Positions 54,960 through 64,000 of a DNA stretch of 64,000 nt are shown here, one piece after another; position 1 is the stretch's first letter; every line of letters begins with the position of its first letter. The translations under genes and the position numbers were made by a program. The notes under the pieces are model-generated. The model was not told the origin of the DNA and ran no database searches. It saw nothing but the letters and a program-made list of their open reading frames with translations. Source of the stretch: Vandiemenella viatica (Eukaryota; Arthropoda; Insecta; Orthoptera; Morabidae); NCBI GenBank assembly GCA_031002005.1, contig CM061919.1, forward strand, positions 176,993,121 through 177,057,120, written 5' to 3'.

Positions 54960-55147
54960 GACTTCGCCATCTGTACTGGTCGGTGGTATTTTGACGACAA
55001 TACGTCTTCAAATTTACTTTCATACGAGAAGGCACTACAGGAAATATGCTGATAGGAAAATCGGAGAATTCAGATTGAAATTGCAGCTGCGAATCGTAGT
55101 CTACATCACAAATACCAGTACACTTATTACACTAAATAGACAAAGGG
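54960..55147 (+). repeat. Tandem-duplicated segment, first unit
   Basis: About 180 bp (GGTGGTATTTTGACGACAAT, GCGAATCGTAGTCTACATCA, ATTACACTAAATAGACAAAG) repeated in the same orientation at 55400-55575 with roughly 80-85 percent identity by eye. It encodes part of an open frame (54772-55191) with no recognisable family. Confidence 0.75.
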
Positions 55148-55185
55148 CGAAAAAATTATTAATTTTTTTAAAAAATTATTATTAT

Positions 55186-55392
55186 TATTAGAGGCAGGAT
55201 GGGACTGGGGACAAGGAACGGGAAGGAATTCGGCCATGGCCTTTTTGAAGGAAGCATCCCGGCATTCGCCCGGAGTAATTTGGGGAAACCATGGAAAACC
55301 CAAATCTGGATGCCCGGACGTGGATTCGAACCCGCGTCGTCCCGAATGCGAGGCCAGAACGTTAACAGTTCACCCACCATTCTCAGTGATTA
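55186..55392 (-). mobile_element. SINE-A copy between the duplicated units
   Basis: Minus strand head GGTGGGTGAACTGTTAACGT, GGGTTCGAATCCACG, body CCAGATTTGGGTTTTCCATG, GGCCATGGCCGAATTCCTTC and a TTATTATTA-type boundary where the usual tail block is truncated. Confidence 0.88.
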
Positions 55393-55399
55393 GGTTTCG

Positions 55400-55575
55400 T
55401 TGGCCGGTAGTATTTTGAGGAGAATGCGTCTTCAAATTTACTTTCATACGGGAAGGCAATACGGGAAATCCGCTGATATCAAAACTATAGAAATCAGATC
55501 GAGATTGCAGCTACGAATATAGTCTACATCCCAAATATCTGCATAATTATTACACTCAATAGGGCAAACAAAAAA
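55400..55575 (+). repeat. Tandem-duplicated segment, second unit
   Basis: GGCCGGTAGTATTTTGAGGA, GCGTCTTCAAATTTACTTTC, GCTACGAATATAGTCTACAT, ATTACACTCAATAGGGCAAA match the unit at 54960-55147 in order and orientation. Confidence 0.75.
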
Positions 55576-55671
55576 TTGTTTCCTTTATTTGGGACCACTG
55601 CCAGCAAATGTGACATTCCATCTTTAGGATTAGTTTCTCCGCTTCTGGAAATTTTGCGCAGTATTATTACT

Positions 55672-55965
55672 AAGGGGGCGTCCATTAATTACGTGAGGTG
55701 AGGTGAGGTAGGGGGGGGGGGGGGGAGTGTCCGGAGAAATCTCACCAAGGGGGAGGGGGGAAATCTCATGTGAAGTTTTGGACATTTTTGTTGGACTGTA
55801 GAGCTAAAAAAAAAAAAAAAAAAGTATTCAAATGAGGCAAAAGTCGATTTTAGGGGGGTATTTCGTCGATAAGTGAGGGTGTAACCGGCTTTGGAAGGGC
55901 GAGACCTAAAAAAAATAAAGGTCTCAAAAAGTTGCGAGATCTCACCAGAAAAAGGGGGGGGGCTA
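55672..55965. mobile_element. Family D TIR element, right end missing
   Basis: Left end AAGGGGGCGTCCATTAATTA CGTGAGGTGAGG is the best preserved of the family. Body: CTCACCAAGGGGGAGGGGGG, AATCTCATGTGAAGTTTTGG, GTAGAGCTAAAAAAAAAAAA, AAAAGTCGATTTTAGGGGGG, GAGATCTCACCAG. The copy stops after a G-run without the mirrored end. Confidence 0.82.
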
Positions 55966-56117
55966 ATTCTGGTAAACTACTGGCAGCTATTATGCTCGAT
56001 GTTTCTCCCATCAACAGGTTATCATGTTTTTACGTGATAGCAGGTGGTAGAATTCTCAGTTCGCGTGATAAATTCTTTTTGCTGCTATTCTTTGGGAAAC
56101 TATACCACTGACTTTTA

Positions 56118-56372
56118 GCGGTCTGGTAGCTCAGTGGTTAAAGCGCTTTCTATCGAAGAGTTCGTTGTTCGAGTCCCGGTAGAAGCATGAATTTTGAAGA
56201 ATTGTGTTGGATCATATGAGCTATGCCAGGACGCTCCGTTGTTCCGATTCTACGTTAAACTGTAGGCCCCAGAGGAAAGGAACTGGTCATGCTACCTCTG
56301 ACACAATGGCTCTGTATGCCTCCGTCGGGAGGATCCAACCAACCTTCGGGTTGTGGACTAAGTTAGTTTTTT
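56118..56372 (+). mobile_element. SINE-C copy, reference
   Basis: Head AGCGGTCTGGTAGCTCAGTG GTTAAAGC (box A-like) and TTCGAGTCCCGG (box B), body GCCAGGACGCTCCGTTGTTC, CTACGTTAAACTGTAGGCCC, CTACCTCTGACACAATGGC, GGGAGGATCCAACCAACC, TTCGGGTTGTGGACTAAGT, then a T-run. Confidence 0.88.
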
Positions 56373-56435
56373 TTTACCACTGATTTATTGAATGTAATGC
56401 AGTTATTCAAGTTCTGCAGGATTAGAAACACAATC

Positions 56436-57470
56436 CGCCAGTGTGGCTTAGTGCTCTGAGGCGCCGCACACTGGATCGTGGAGGTACAACGAGCCCGGGC
56501 ACGAGCCAACACACCCGCGTACCAGCTGTTGTTGAATTATTATTAGTCTTCTGGTGTCGGATCGTCTGTTTGTGTAGCTATCGGACTTCGTATTTCTTTT
56601 TAGATTATCAGTCACCAGGGATACATGTCTCGTTTAAACTCGTTCAGTCTTTAATTTTCAAACTTATTAACTTAATTTATCATATCTGAATCTTAATAAA
56701 CATTATATGACTTCTTGCGATTTATTAAAGCATTATTCGATAGATAAAGATCCAAAGATACCTGTTCCTTTGCTCGCAGTAACAGTTTTTCATCAACTAA
56801 AACGCACACGCTTATTATTCGCTCGCTCTCTGTTTGTTACTGCCGTCGTTACCATGACTACTAATTTCTTCCAGAGTAACCTTAAGCCTTTTGTAACTTC
56901 TCCATGAACCTCGTTATGCCACACTGTCCTAGCTGCGATTTTTAGGTTGCTTCCCGCGGCCATCAAGGAGAAATTGGGGGGTATCCCCAATCTCCGACTC
57001 ATAACCTACACATTTCACAAACAAAAAATACAATTAATAAAGCTAACTTAGTCCATAGCCCGACGGTTGGTTGTATCTTCTCGAAGGAGGAAAATTAAGC
57101 TATGTTGTCAGAAGTAGAACACCCAGTGCCCTCTCCTCTGGGATATAGATTTTAGCGTGGAATCTGAACCCTGAACGTTTTCGCGTAGCTCATATGATGA
57201 AACACATCTCCCTAAATATCCTCGCCCCACCGCGATTTGAACCTGGGACCGGACCACGAATTTGTGAATGCAAGTGCTTTAACCACTGAGCTACCAGACA
57301 GCTCAAAACTCACACTAAACATTGTTACACATTTTGCAGACAGATGGCAACACTTGACATGCTGTATTAATACACAATACGACCTGGCGTCAGCATGGAC
57401 ATGAGGCCGTAACAAACGAAAGATCTAAATTTGATCACGCCGAACGTGAGTAAAACTATAGTAATCTGGT
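56436..57470 (+). mobile_element. SINE-B copy with two insertions
   Basis: Head 56436-56526 (CCGCCAGTGTGGCTTAGTGC, GGTACAACGAGCCCGGGCAC, CGCGTACCAGCT). Middle 56929-57042 (TTTTTAGGTTGCTTCCCGCG, AATCTCCGACTCATAACC, CATTTCACAAACAAAAAATA). Distal part 57303-57470 (GACAGATGGCAACACTTGAC, ACGACCTGGCG, GGACATGAGGCCGTAAC). The gaps are an unidentified insert of about 400 bp bordered by AGCT and a SINE-C at 57043-57302. Confidence 0.75.
57043..57302 (-). mobile_element. SINE-C copy nested in SINE-B
   Basis: Minus strand head AGCTGTCTGGTAGCTCAGTG GTTAAAGCAC, box B GGTTCAAATCGC, then CAGGGTTCAGATTCCACGC and GAGAAGATACAACCAACCGT with GGGCTATGGACTAAGTTAG at its end. Confidence 0.85.
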
Positions 57471-57564
57471 GATATGCCATATTTCCGCAGTTGTTGAGCA
57501 ATAATTTTATAAATAATTCCGTCAAAACAACTGTTTTGGTGAAATTAGTTTTTATTTGATTCCC

Positions 57565-57610
57565 CAGACGCGTTTCGCCCTTGTGGTGAGGGCATCTTCA
57601 GTGAAGATAT
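57565..57610 (-). ncRNA. Minimal hammerhead-ribozyme-like motif, left arm of fold-back
   Basis: Minus strand: stem I UCUUCA, CUGAAGA, one extra U, stem II GCCCU/AGGGC with a 7-nt loop, GAA, palindromic ACGCGU, C, stem I partner UGGGGA (with two G-U wobbles). The predicted cleavage triplet is GUC, the canonical one. Confidence 0.65.
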
Positions 57611-57760
57611 AGTGGTGTGCAAATCAACAGAATATATTCACTACAACAACAAGTGCAGCATAAAAAACAACTAGTGATATAATGCTCATATGGAACGGCA
57701 ATGAATATTGATTTGAAAGTGTGTGCTGTTCCAGACCGGCATATGAGGAATACCACTATA

Positions 57761-57804
57761 TCTCCACTGAAGATGCCCTACACCTCAAGGGCGAAACGCG
57801 TTTG
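57761..57804 (+). ncRNA. Minimal hammerhead-ribozyme-like motif, right arm of fold-back
   Basis: Plus strand: UCUCCA (stem I), CUGAAGA (57767-57773), U, GCCCU (57775-57779), 8-nt loop, AGGGC (57788-57792), GAA, ACGCGU, U, UGGGGA. Stem I has one G-U pair, stem II is perfect; the triplet is GUU. Confidence 0.65.
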
Positions 57805-57855
57805 GGGAATCAAATAAAAACGAAATTCACCAAAACAGTTGTTTTTGACGGAATT

Positions 57856-58480
57856 ATATATATATAAAGATGAATGTGTGTTTCTTTGTTTGTTTGTTCC
57901 TCATAAACTTTGAAACTATGAAACTTTGCATACTTATCCTTTGAAACAAGGAGAAAAATACCGTCTACATTTGGTTGAAAAATTATCTGTATAAATAATA
58001 CATGTTGTCTCATAATGTTTCTGACACCAGTTTATTTTGCCTTCTTTTTTTGACATGCCTTGCAGTCGTAAACTGGCCTAAGTTGTAGCTCTAGCAGAGC
58101 ATGAGCAGCTAAAGTTATTAGAACCCAAGAATCGGACGCTCACGCTGAAGAAAGAAGAAACGTCCAAGCTGAAATAAAGCTGCCCTTAGTTAACACCTCT
58201 CCCCCCTCCCCCTTTCCTTCCACATCCCCTCACCTTCGTTTGTTTTTCTGTTTTTAAATATATTGGAAATTAATTCTCTTCAAGAGACAGGTTCGACGGT
58301 AGAATGATATAGTGATGGCTTTCCTGTCGTATTATGCCGACTCGGTGTTGTTTGAGACCAATCCTTCGTTATCAACAACTTTCTATATTCAATTCAGGCA
58401 AAGAAATTCTTAATCCACGCGTACGAAGTCGCGGGTATCAGCTATTTATTTATAAAATTATAGTTAGTAAAACTCAACGA
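57856..58480 (+). mobile_element. Unclassified interspersed repeat (possibly Helitron-like)
   Basis: Begins in a TA-rich run ATATATATAAAGATGAATGT followed by TTTGTTTGTTTG, and ends TCCACGCGTACGAAGTCGCG GGTATCAGCTA. These two ends are, from memory, recurrent in many insect genomes as the borders of one repeat type. No coding capacity or terminal inverted repeat. A fragment of the same 5' region lies at 32220-32452. Confidence 0.5.
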
Positions 58481-61400
58481 ATGCAGCCGACCCCTAAAGT
58501 TAGTGAGGAAGAAGAAGACAGATTTTCGCTCAACAGTGTTCATTTCGTTACTGTAACAGTCTGACCCTCTCTCTTCGGCTTCATCTCGTAACTTGCTGCT
58601 GACTCTCGCGCACTTTACCACTCTGCGAATCTAACTTCCGCTAGCCAGCATTCCACTGCTGGCTTCGAGTTGCAAGCCGTACTGTTGCCAACTTACTCTC
58701 CAACTGCAGCTGTCTGACAAGCAGCTCGCGGTCGCCATGTATATATCATCCGCCAAATTTTCCAGAATGGCCTGGAAGCCGGATCGATTCCCCTATTTAA
58801 TCCTTACTATTTTGTATTGCAGAAGGAATCTTGAGCACATATCTGCTGCATAAACAAATGCTTTACCCTGCAGGCGATTTCAGTCCCCGATTCCAGCGTT
58901 TAAATAATGTAGCAGATTTTCCAATAGAAAAAATTCAGTGTCTGTATGAGAGTTGAAACCCGTACGACGATAAACAAACAAACAAACAAACAGTTGCATT
59001 AGTGTTATATTTTAACAACCAATTAACAAAGTAACTGCGGGAACAAATTGGAAACTATTCTGGAATTGTTCGTTACAATTATGGCAAAGTATTGGCATTA
59101 CTAATTAGGACAGCAGGTTATAATATTCACGGTTATAAACTTCTGTTTAACTTAATTACAGGTTAGTTTGGTCACCGCGTGATTTATGCTTTCACAAAAG
59201 TATCCACTTAATTTTTTTGGCTTGACAAGATTCCATCGTAAATGAGAACTCGGTGTTTAATATATTATTAACTTGATGAAAGTCACGTTTTATCAGGTTT
59301 CACTTTACGAAGCTACTTCGAGAACAAAGTAAAAGTGTTGATTTCAATCTAAATGTAGGAACAAAACAGAGAATAAACCTGGTTTTATATAGAGTAAACT
59401 GCCACAGAGTAGCGAGCTCGCACATCTCGAAATGAGCTTTACAAAAATGAGCTCTGCAGATTAATATCGCAGCGCACAGAACGCGAGCGGTCATTCAGAA
59501 TGGAATATTCCAGAAAACAACAGAGAACGTCAGCCAGTTGGAGAAAAGCTGGGAGTCTCGTGAAACAGATTTTTTTTCTTCTGTTTCCTCTATCTCTATA
59601 GCGGATAAGATTTAACAACCAGTGACGAATGTTGTTGATTTACAGTACGAAATTTTAATATTTAATTGTTTAAAAGTCTAAAATAAGAAGAAACTCGTAA
59701 TATTTATTAGTAGAAATGTTCATTCACAAGGAATAAATACTTATTATTTATTTTGTTATATGAAATTGGATCCTATCAGATAATACAAAGCCATGATTCT
59801 CTTTCTGAGTTCCCATGCAGCTCTCATTTTTTTCGCCGCAGATTCTCTTGCTTTCTTCAGTCCACTTCCTCCTAGGGGACGAAGTGAAATAGATACTTAC
59901 TTATTAATTAAAACAACTTTCCTTTTCGAGTGTTTTAATAAATTAGAACTATGGCACCTACATGTCAACGTTGCAGACAATCAACGTAATACTATTTTTC
60001 CCCGACAAACCCCCATAATTTATTTAGGCATCAGGTAATAGTGATACGCAATTCCTATGTTCGCGGGGCTTGATATATTCAACTACTTTTCATCTTCCTT
60101 ACTTGTTCCCTGATTCCATCTTAATTTCATCTTTTATCGAAAATCCCGGCGTGTTTTAAAATAGTAACACTCTTTTGATATTATGTATAAGCCACATACA
60201 CTAACTGTTTTACCGTCTGAAAACACAGGTATGGTGCTGACGAATATGCAGGAGATTTGTGATCTTATTGGTCGAGTTTTGTGAGTTAATGTCTCGCCTT
60301 TTCTTCAGATAAAATTTAATTTATTTTTCAATGTAGTATCACCTTTAGTCGTCATTTTATAAGTTTCAGGGAAGCAAGTGTCTCTCTTATTACTAACAAT
60401 AAGAACTTAAGTGAGTAAAAAGGTATGAGACCAGATAAGCACGCAGATTCCTGTAATTTTAAATCCGTGTTAACGTTTCCCAATTGTGAAATTTGTAGAA
60501 GGATAGGGTTAAATTTTGAGGATACTGAAAATTGTTAGTAACAGCAGATGAGATGAAATATAAATCTTACAGAAATGTTGTATATGTTCTTTGGCGAGGA
60601 TTGGTTTGAACTTCATTACACCAAGCAACTTCTAGGTAAGCGCAAAAACTTACTGATCAATTTGCAAACGTTAAAGCGATATGTATTTAAAGAAAAGGTT
60701 TTCTGAATTACTTATCATTTTGTTATATATGTCGCACAATAGCACAGAAATCTACGAGAAAGTAATTATGCAATTTGAAATCACTAAACTAGAAAACTAA
60801 GATAACAGCTTCTGTAGGAATGGATCCCAAAGAGCAAAAATAGTTTTGTTAATGAACGGGTGGTCTAAGTTAGCCCTTTTAGAAAAAAAGTTGAATCGTT
60901 TCGAAAGTTATGTGGAACAATAGGTTTCTCAACGACAAAAGGAGAAAAGACGTCACATTAAAGCTTTGTAAGTTCCAAACTTAGCGCTTGAAAGTTAATG
61001 AGTGGCTGTCAATAAATCGACATACAACAGAATGCAACCTGCGGAAATGAGATTCTTTAGGTTTTTTAAAGAATGTTGTAACCTACCTATCACAGACTTA
61101 CCACGTAATAAAAAAATCGGCAAAGCTTTCCTGAAAGAAACGACCCGTTTATATGCAACTATGAAAACGTTTACTTTAATGACCGTGTTTTAGCCAAGCT
61201 ATTATTAGCTTAATTTTACCTTAATATGGCTTGGTAATCGTATCCAGCCAGAACTGGAACATCTTAACGTCCTCTTTTGACAAATAACCTAATATGATAT
61301 TTCTAACGTCAAAATTCCTCGCTTGTTGCTTTTATATTATCTGAAAGAAAATGTTTGTACTACCTTGTCTTGCCGTTTTTATTCAAATACTAGTGGATTA

Positions 61401-62820
61401 CGTTATCATTAATAACTCTGCAAGTTGAACAAAACACTATTTTTATTTCATCACTTTTCATACCGCATCACAACTAATTACTAGTTTCACCCATGCTCAG
61501 CTTATTTGTAATCAAACTTTATATAATTCAATCGACTTTTTTCCTCACAGTCCAACTAATTCATGATTTGCGCAGCTTCTTCCAGACTGCATCCGTTATT
61601 TTCATGTTATCATTGCTTTTTTGTCATCTGTCATCTTCACTCTTGTCTTTTTATTTTGTTTCGGCTCCAAGGCCACCGGCTACTCTTAACCTTCAGAGAT
61701 ACTCATAAAATAACATTTACAATTCATAAAACAGCTAAACAAATACAATATTTTATATTTATAATAATAATTAATATATTGGTGTGACATATGTCTGCCA
61801 CAGTGTATAATAAGTAACATGGATTATTGAGATGAGAGAAGTACTGAAAATATGCAGTGTTAATATAAAAGTTAACTCAAACTAGAATGAAATGATCAGA
61901 ACACGTAGACACAGTGAACGAGGAGATGTTGATAAAAAAAGATGGGATATATACGCCGAGGGGTAAAAGAAGATGAGGAAGACTGAAGAAAATGTGGGCC
62001 CCATAACAAACCAATGAGTCTGGTACAGCACCTATTATCCTGATACCAATCAACTGAAACATCGCTTAACCGAAACCTTTGTGAGATTTAGCGGAAACAA
62101 GTGTTTGCTCTCAAGGAAAGTAAAATTTTGGACTTTTTCTCAACTACAGTGTAGGTCACCATTTATGGCAGTTATCAAACAAAGCTAGTGCTTTAAGTTT
62201 TGTGTTATCTTATTTGTATGACATGTGCTACACAATATGGTACAGAACTACAGCACATATACTGTATAAAATTTTGTGTGTTTTTAAATTAATTTATTGA
62301 TACATTAAATGGTTGAAGTGTTATAATATATTATACATTACAGATCCTGGAGGTCAACTGGCCAAATTAATGGGCTGACGTTCACAAAATTTGTTGTGTA
62401 GAAGAAGCCCACCTAGATAGGCTCCGAAGTGGTTTTTCTAATTCTCTGTTTTTTTTTTCACATCCCATAGGGTGATTTTGAGGGCGGATAAGTAATCATC
62501 TAGGTCCTTGGGTTTTTTGCTTACAATATTGTACTAAACGTGTTCTCATACCCAGACCAAAGAGTTACGTTTTTCTGGTGGTCCAGTCTGTTAGAAAGTT
62601 GCACGCAACCTCAATTGAAGAAATTTGTAATAGTTGCCGTCGCATACTTCTTCCAGGTCCAGATGCGTGCAGCCTTTCCACAAGTAAAACGATGCATTAA
62701 TGTGTCAGTATTCCCACACGTATCACGTCTGTCTGTTGATTTTAAACGGATTCGAAATAATCTCAAAATAATACGTGTTTAACACGTATCACTATTTCTT
62801 GATTTCACATCTCATCTATG
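58481..62820. other. Long AT-rich unassigned stretch
   Basis: Over 4 kb without a recognised domain or repeat end. Small features: CAAA microsatellite at 58974-58992 and a three-unit GAATATTCCAGAA word at 59503-59515 (heat-shock-element-like, probably chance). Open frames at 59793-60038, 61002-61193, 61493-61787 and 62540-62782 have no motif. Confidence 0.45.
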
Positions 62821-63632
62821 ACAGTGATGTATATTTGTTCGTTAATGATCTGTTATCCGAAAAATCAGTTATCCGAACACATTATTAAGGTCCTTCGGTG
62901 GTTTAATTACTGATTTATTAATTAAAAAGTCCACCAAAACAGGTTATGTTTGAAGATGTTTGTTTTATTGTGATCAAAACAGGTCAGCGATATTCACAAG
63001 CATAGATACAATACAGATATGCACTTCTGAATAGTCGCAAAGATAATCTCTGTGAACTCAAATGAATGAAACTCTCTGTAACACTGAATGATGTCAACTA
63101 ACTAACTAACTGCTCTGTCCAGCCGATCTGTTTATATAGTCTCTATCGAAATTACGAGAATTCTTCAAAGGCATCCGCCCGATATTTCTCGATCATTAAC
63201 AATCACTCAAACAATCAAACATATTAAAAACAATCGGAATTGATACAAAATTAATTAATAACATTACAAATTGATCAGAAATGGTAATTAGAGATACTTA
63301 AATACAAAATTATTTACAGAAATCCTTTCAAATTGTAGAAAATTGTCCTGTAGACATCGTAACTTACAGTAATACATGGAATTACAAACATTTAAGACAT
63401 TCTCTTGCATCATTCGGTTCTTAAACATATTAAATGGACTTTAAATAATTTTTTTACATGAAAAAAGTCTATATACACTGATTTACAAGAAATTACAAAA
63501 CAAACATCCCAGATCATATTCAAGCAAACTTTAGCTCACTACAAATACTTCATACAATACAATGCTATTCAAAATTCAGGTATGAGGGCTGTTACAACAT
63601 CCTATTGGTTCGGATAATCGATGCTCTACTGT
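62821..63632. mobile_element. Probable pogo/Tigger-like non-autonomous element
   Basis: The right end, read on the minus strand, is TACAGTAGAGCATCGATTAT CCGAACCAATAGG, the typical CAGT...TTATCCGAAC terminus of pogo-like elements. The left region has ACAGTGATGTATATTTG, then GTTATCCGAA twice (62850 and 62868). No transposase is seen in the AT-rich interior. Left boundary is approximate. Confidence 0.5.
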
Positions 63633-63950
63633 AAAACCGGAAATCAAGAAGGAATATTTTATTACGATTTTATGAAATCTGATGCATGATATTTTGCAAT
63701 AGAATCCCACTTTGTGTTCGGAAGGAGTATGAATATTAGCGATCGGCCTTTTCCTGTTAGGATCGGGTCGCGTTTGCTGACCCTGAACGAGTGACATTGA
63801 CCGTGCGCAGTTATTTTAGCGGGCGACCCCAAACTGCGTAGCAAAGAGGCCAGGAGGCACCGCGGGGTTGTAACCTCACACTTGCCTTCACACACCGAAC
63901 TACCGTACTTAACTGAATTCTGACAAAAGACGATGCTAACTACTTACCTT
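63633..63950. other. Unassigned stretch, G+C rising toward the window end
   Basis: 63760-63900 is G+C richer. It would be the intron side of the candidate exon at the right edge. Nothing else recognised. Confidence 0.35.
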
Positions 63951-64000
63951 CTTCAGAAAGCTGTGCTAGTGCTTGCTTCGTGTTTATGGTACACACCCCC
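63951..64000 (-). CDS. Candidate partial coding exon at the window edge
   Basis: On the minus strand an open frame GVCTINTKQALAQLSEE runs from the window edge to GAAGAAG/GTAAGTAG, an exact consensus splice donor. The peptide is short and open in one frame only. If real, the gene lies beyond the right edge and this is one of its internal or first exons. No family can be named. Confidence 0.35.

Larger units (their letters stand above)
57517..57853. mobile_element. Fold-back element with hammerhead motifs (Penelope pLTR-like pair)
   Basis: Two arms of about 105 bp in inverse orientation (57517-57622 and 57750-57853) around a spacer of about 130 bp. Both read, outermost first, TTCCGTCAAAACAACTGTTT, TTTATTTGATTCCCCA, ACGCGTTTCGCCCTTG, GGGCATCTTCAGTG. 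Arms are above 90 percent identical by eye. No coding capacity. The arrangement (inverted arms, hammerhead core in each) matches what is seen around the Penelope-like fragment at 40.1-40.7 kb. Confidence 0.8.

Noticed and set aside
59502..59516. Heat-shock-element-like GAAnnTTCnnGAA
   Set aside because: Nine fixed bases are expected about once by chance in a window this size on two strands, and no promoter or gene follows.
62884..62945. Hairpin GGTGG...TTTAATTA/TAATTAAA...CCACC
   Set aside because: Short and AT-rich, within the probable pogo-like element; no evidence of independent function.
1..64000. CRISPR arrays, operons or bacterial features
   Set aside because: No regularly spaced direct repeats; sequence is clearly eukaryotic (SINEs, LINEs, Pol III tRNA, splice signals).

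Overview
This is a eukaryotic intergenic window, AT-rich, with no operons and no complete protein-coding gene. I read it as animal, most probably a TE-rich insect genome: tRNA-derived SINEs with target-site duplications, mariner/Tc1, hAT, pogo-like and PIF/Harbinger DNA transposons, Jockey/CR1/I-type LINEs and Penelope-like elements occur side by side. The SINE with the tRNA head, a CCAGATTT...GGTTTTCC middle and a CGTCGACGAGGCGTAAAGC tail resembles repeats of orthopteroid insects, but I cannot name the species from sequence alone.

Layout. 0-10 kb: decayed LINE tail, two inverted Harbinger-like MITEs (2.2 and 4.15 kb), a broken Tc1-like transposase split by a SINE (4.6-6.3 kb), an RNase H domain of an I-type LINE (7.3-7.9 kb), then SINEs. 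10-18 kb: LINE 3' remnants and a palindromic element at 16.4-17.2 kb carrying a LINE tail. 18-30 kb: mostly unassignable AT-rich DNA with a 2.4 kb Harbinger remnant (21.6-24.0 kb) and nested short TIR elements at 28.0-28.7 kb. 30-39 kb: LINE tail, a cluster of SINE copies, a mariner interrupted by a 2.5 kb hAT that itself holds two MITEs, and a SINE-in-hAT-in-SINE nest. 39-50 kb: a Penelope-like GIY-YIG remnant between inverted repeats, one mariner nested in another, a tRNA-Asn gene, LINE reverse transcriptase debris, a Jockey-like LINE (gag and endonuclease) and a second Penelope-like remnant. 50-58 kb: a 1.06 kb Harbinger with divergent MADF and transposase remnants, more SINEs and MITEs, and a fold-back element carrying hammerhead-ribozyme-like cores. 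58-64 kb: mostly featureless AT-rich DNA with a probable pogo-like element.

The only feature likely to be a functional host gene is tRNA-Asn(GTT) at 44115-44188. Three short stretches (26.75-26.94, 39.70-39.93 and 63.95-64.0 kb) have splice-site and coding or composition signals that could be host exons, all tentative. The most interesting signal is a shared RNA architecture in three sequence-unrelated repeat families (40.1-40.7, 48.5 and 57.5-57.8 kb): a minimal hammerhead ribozyme with a palindromic stem III. This fits the small, dimer-acting hammerheads known from Penelope-like elements. A second theme is a set of short elements (families D and E here) that share terminal repeats beginning near GGGGGCGTCCA and a TTA target duplication, suggesting PIF/Harbinger-type mobilisation.
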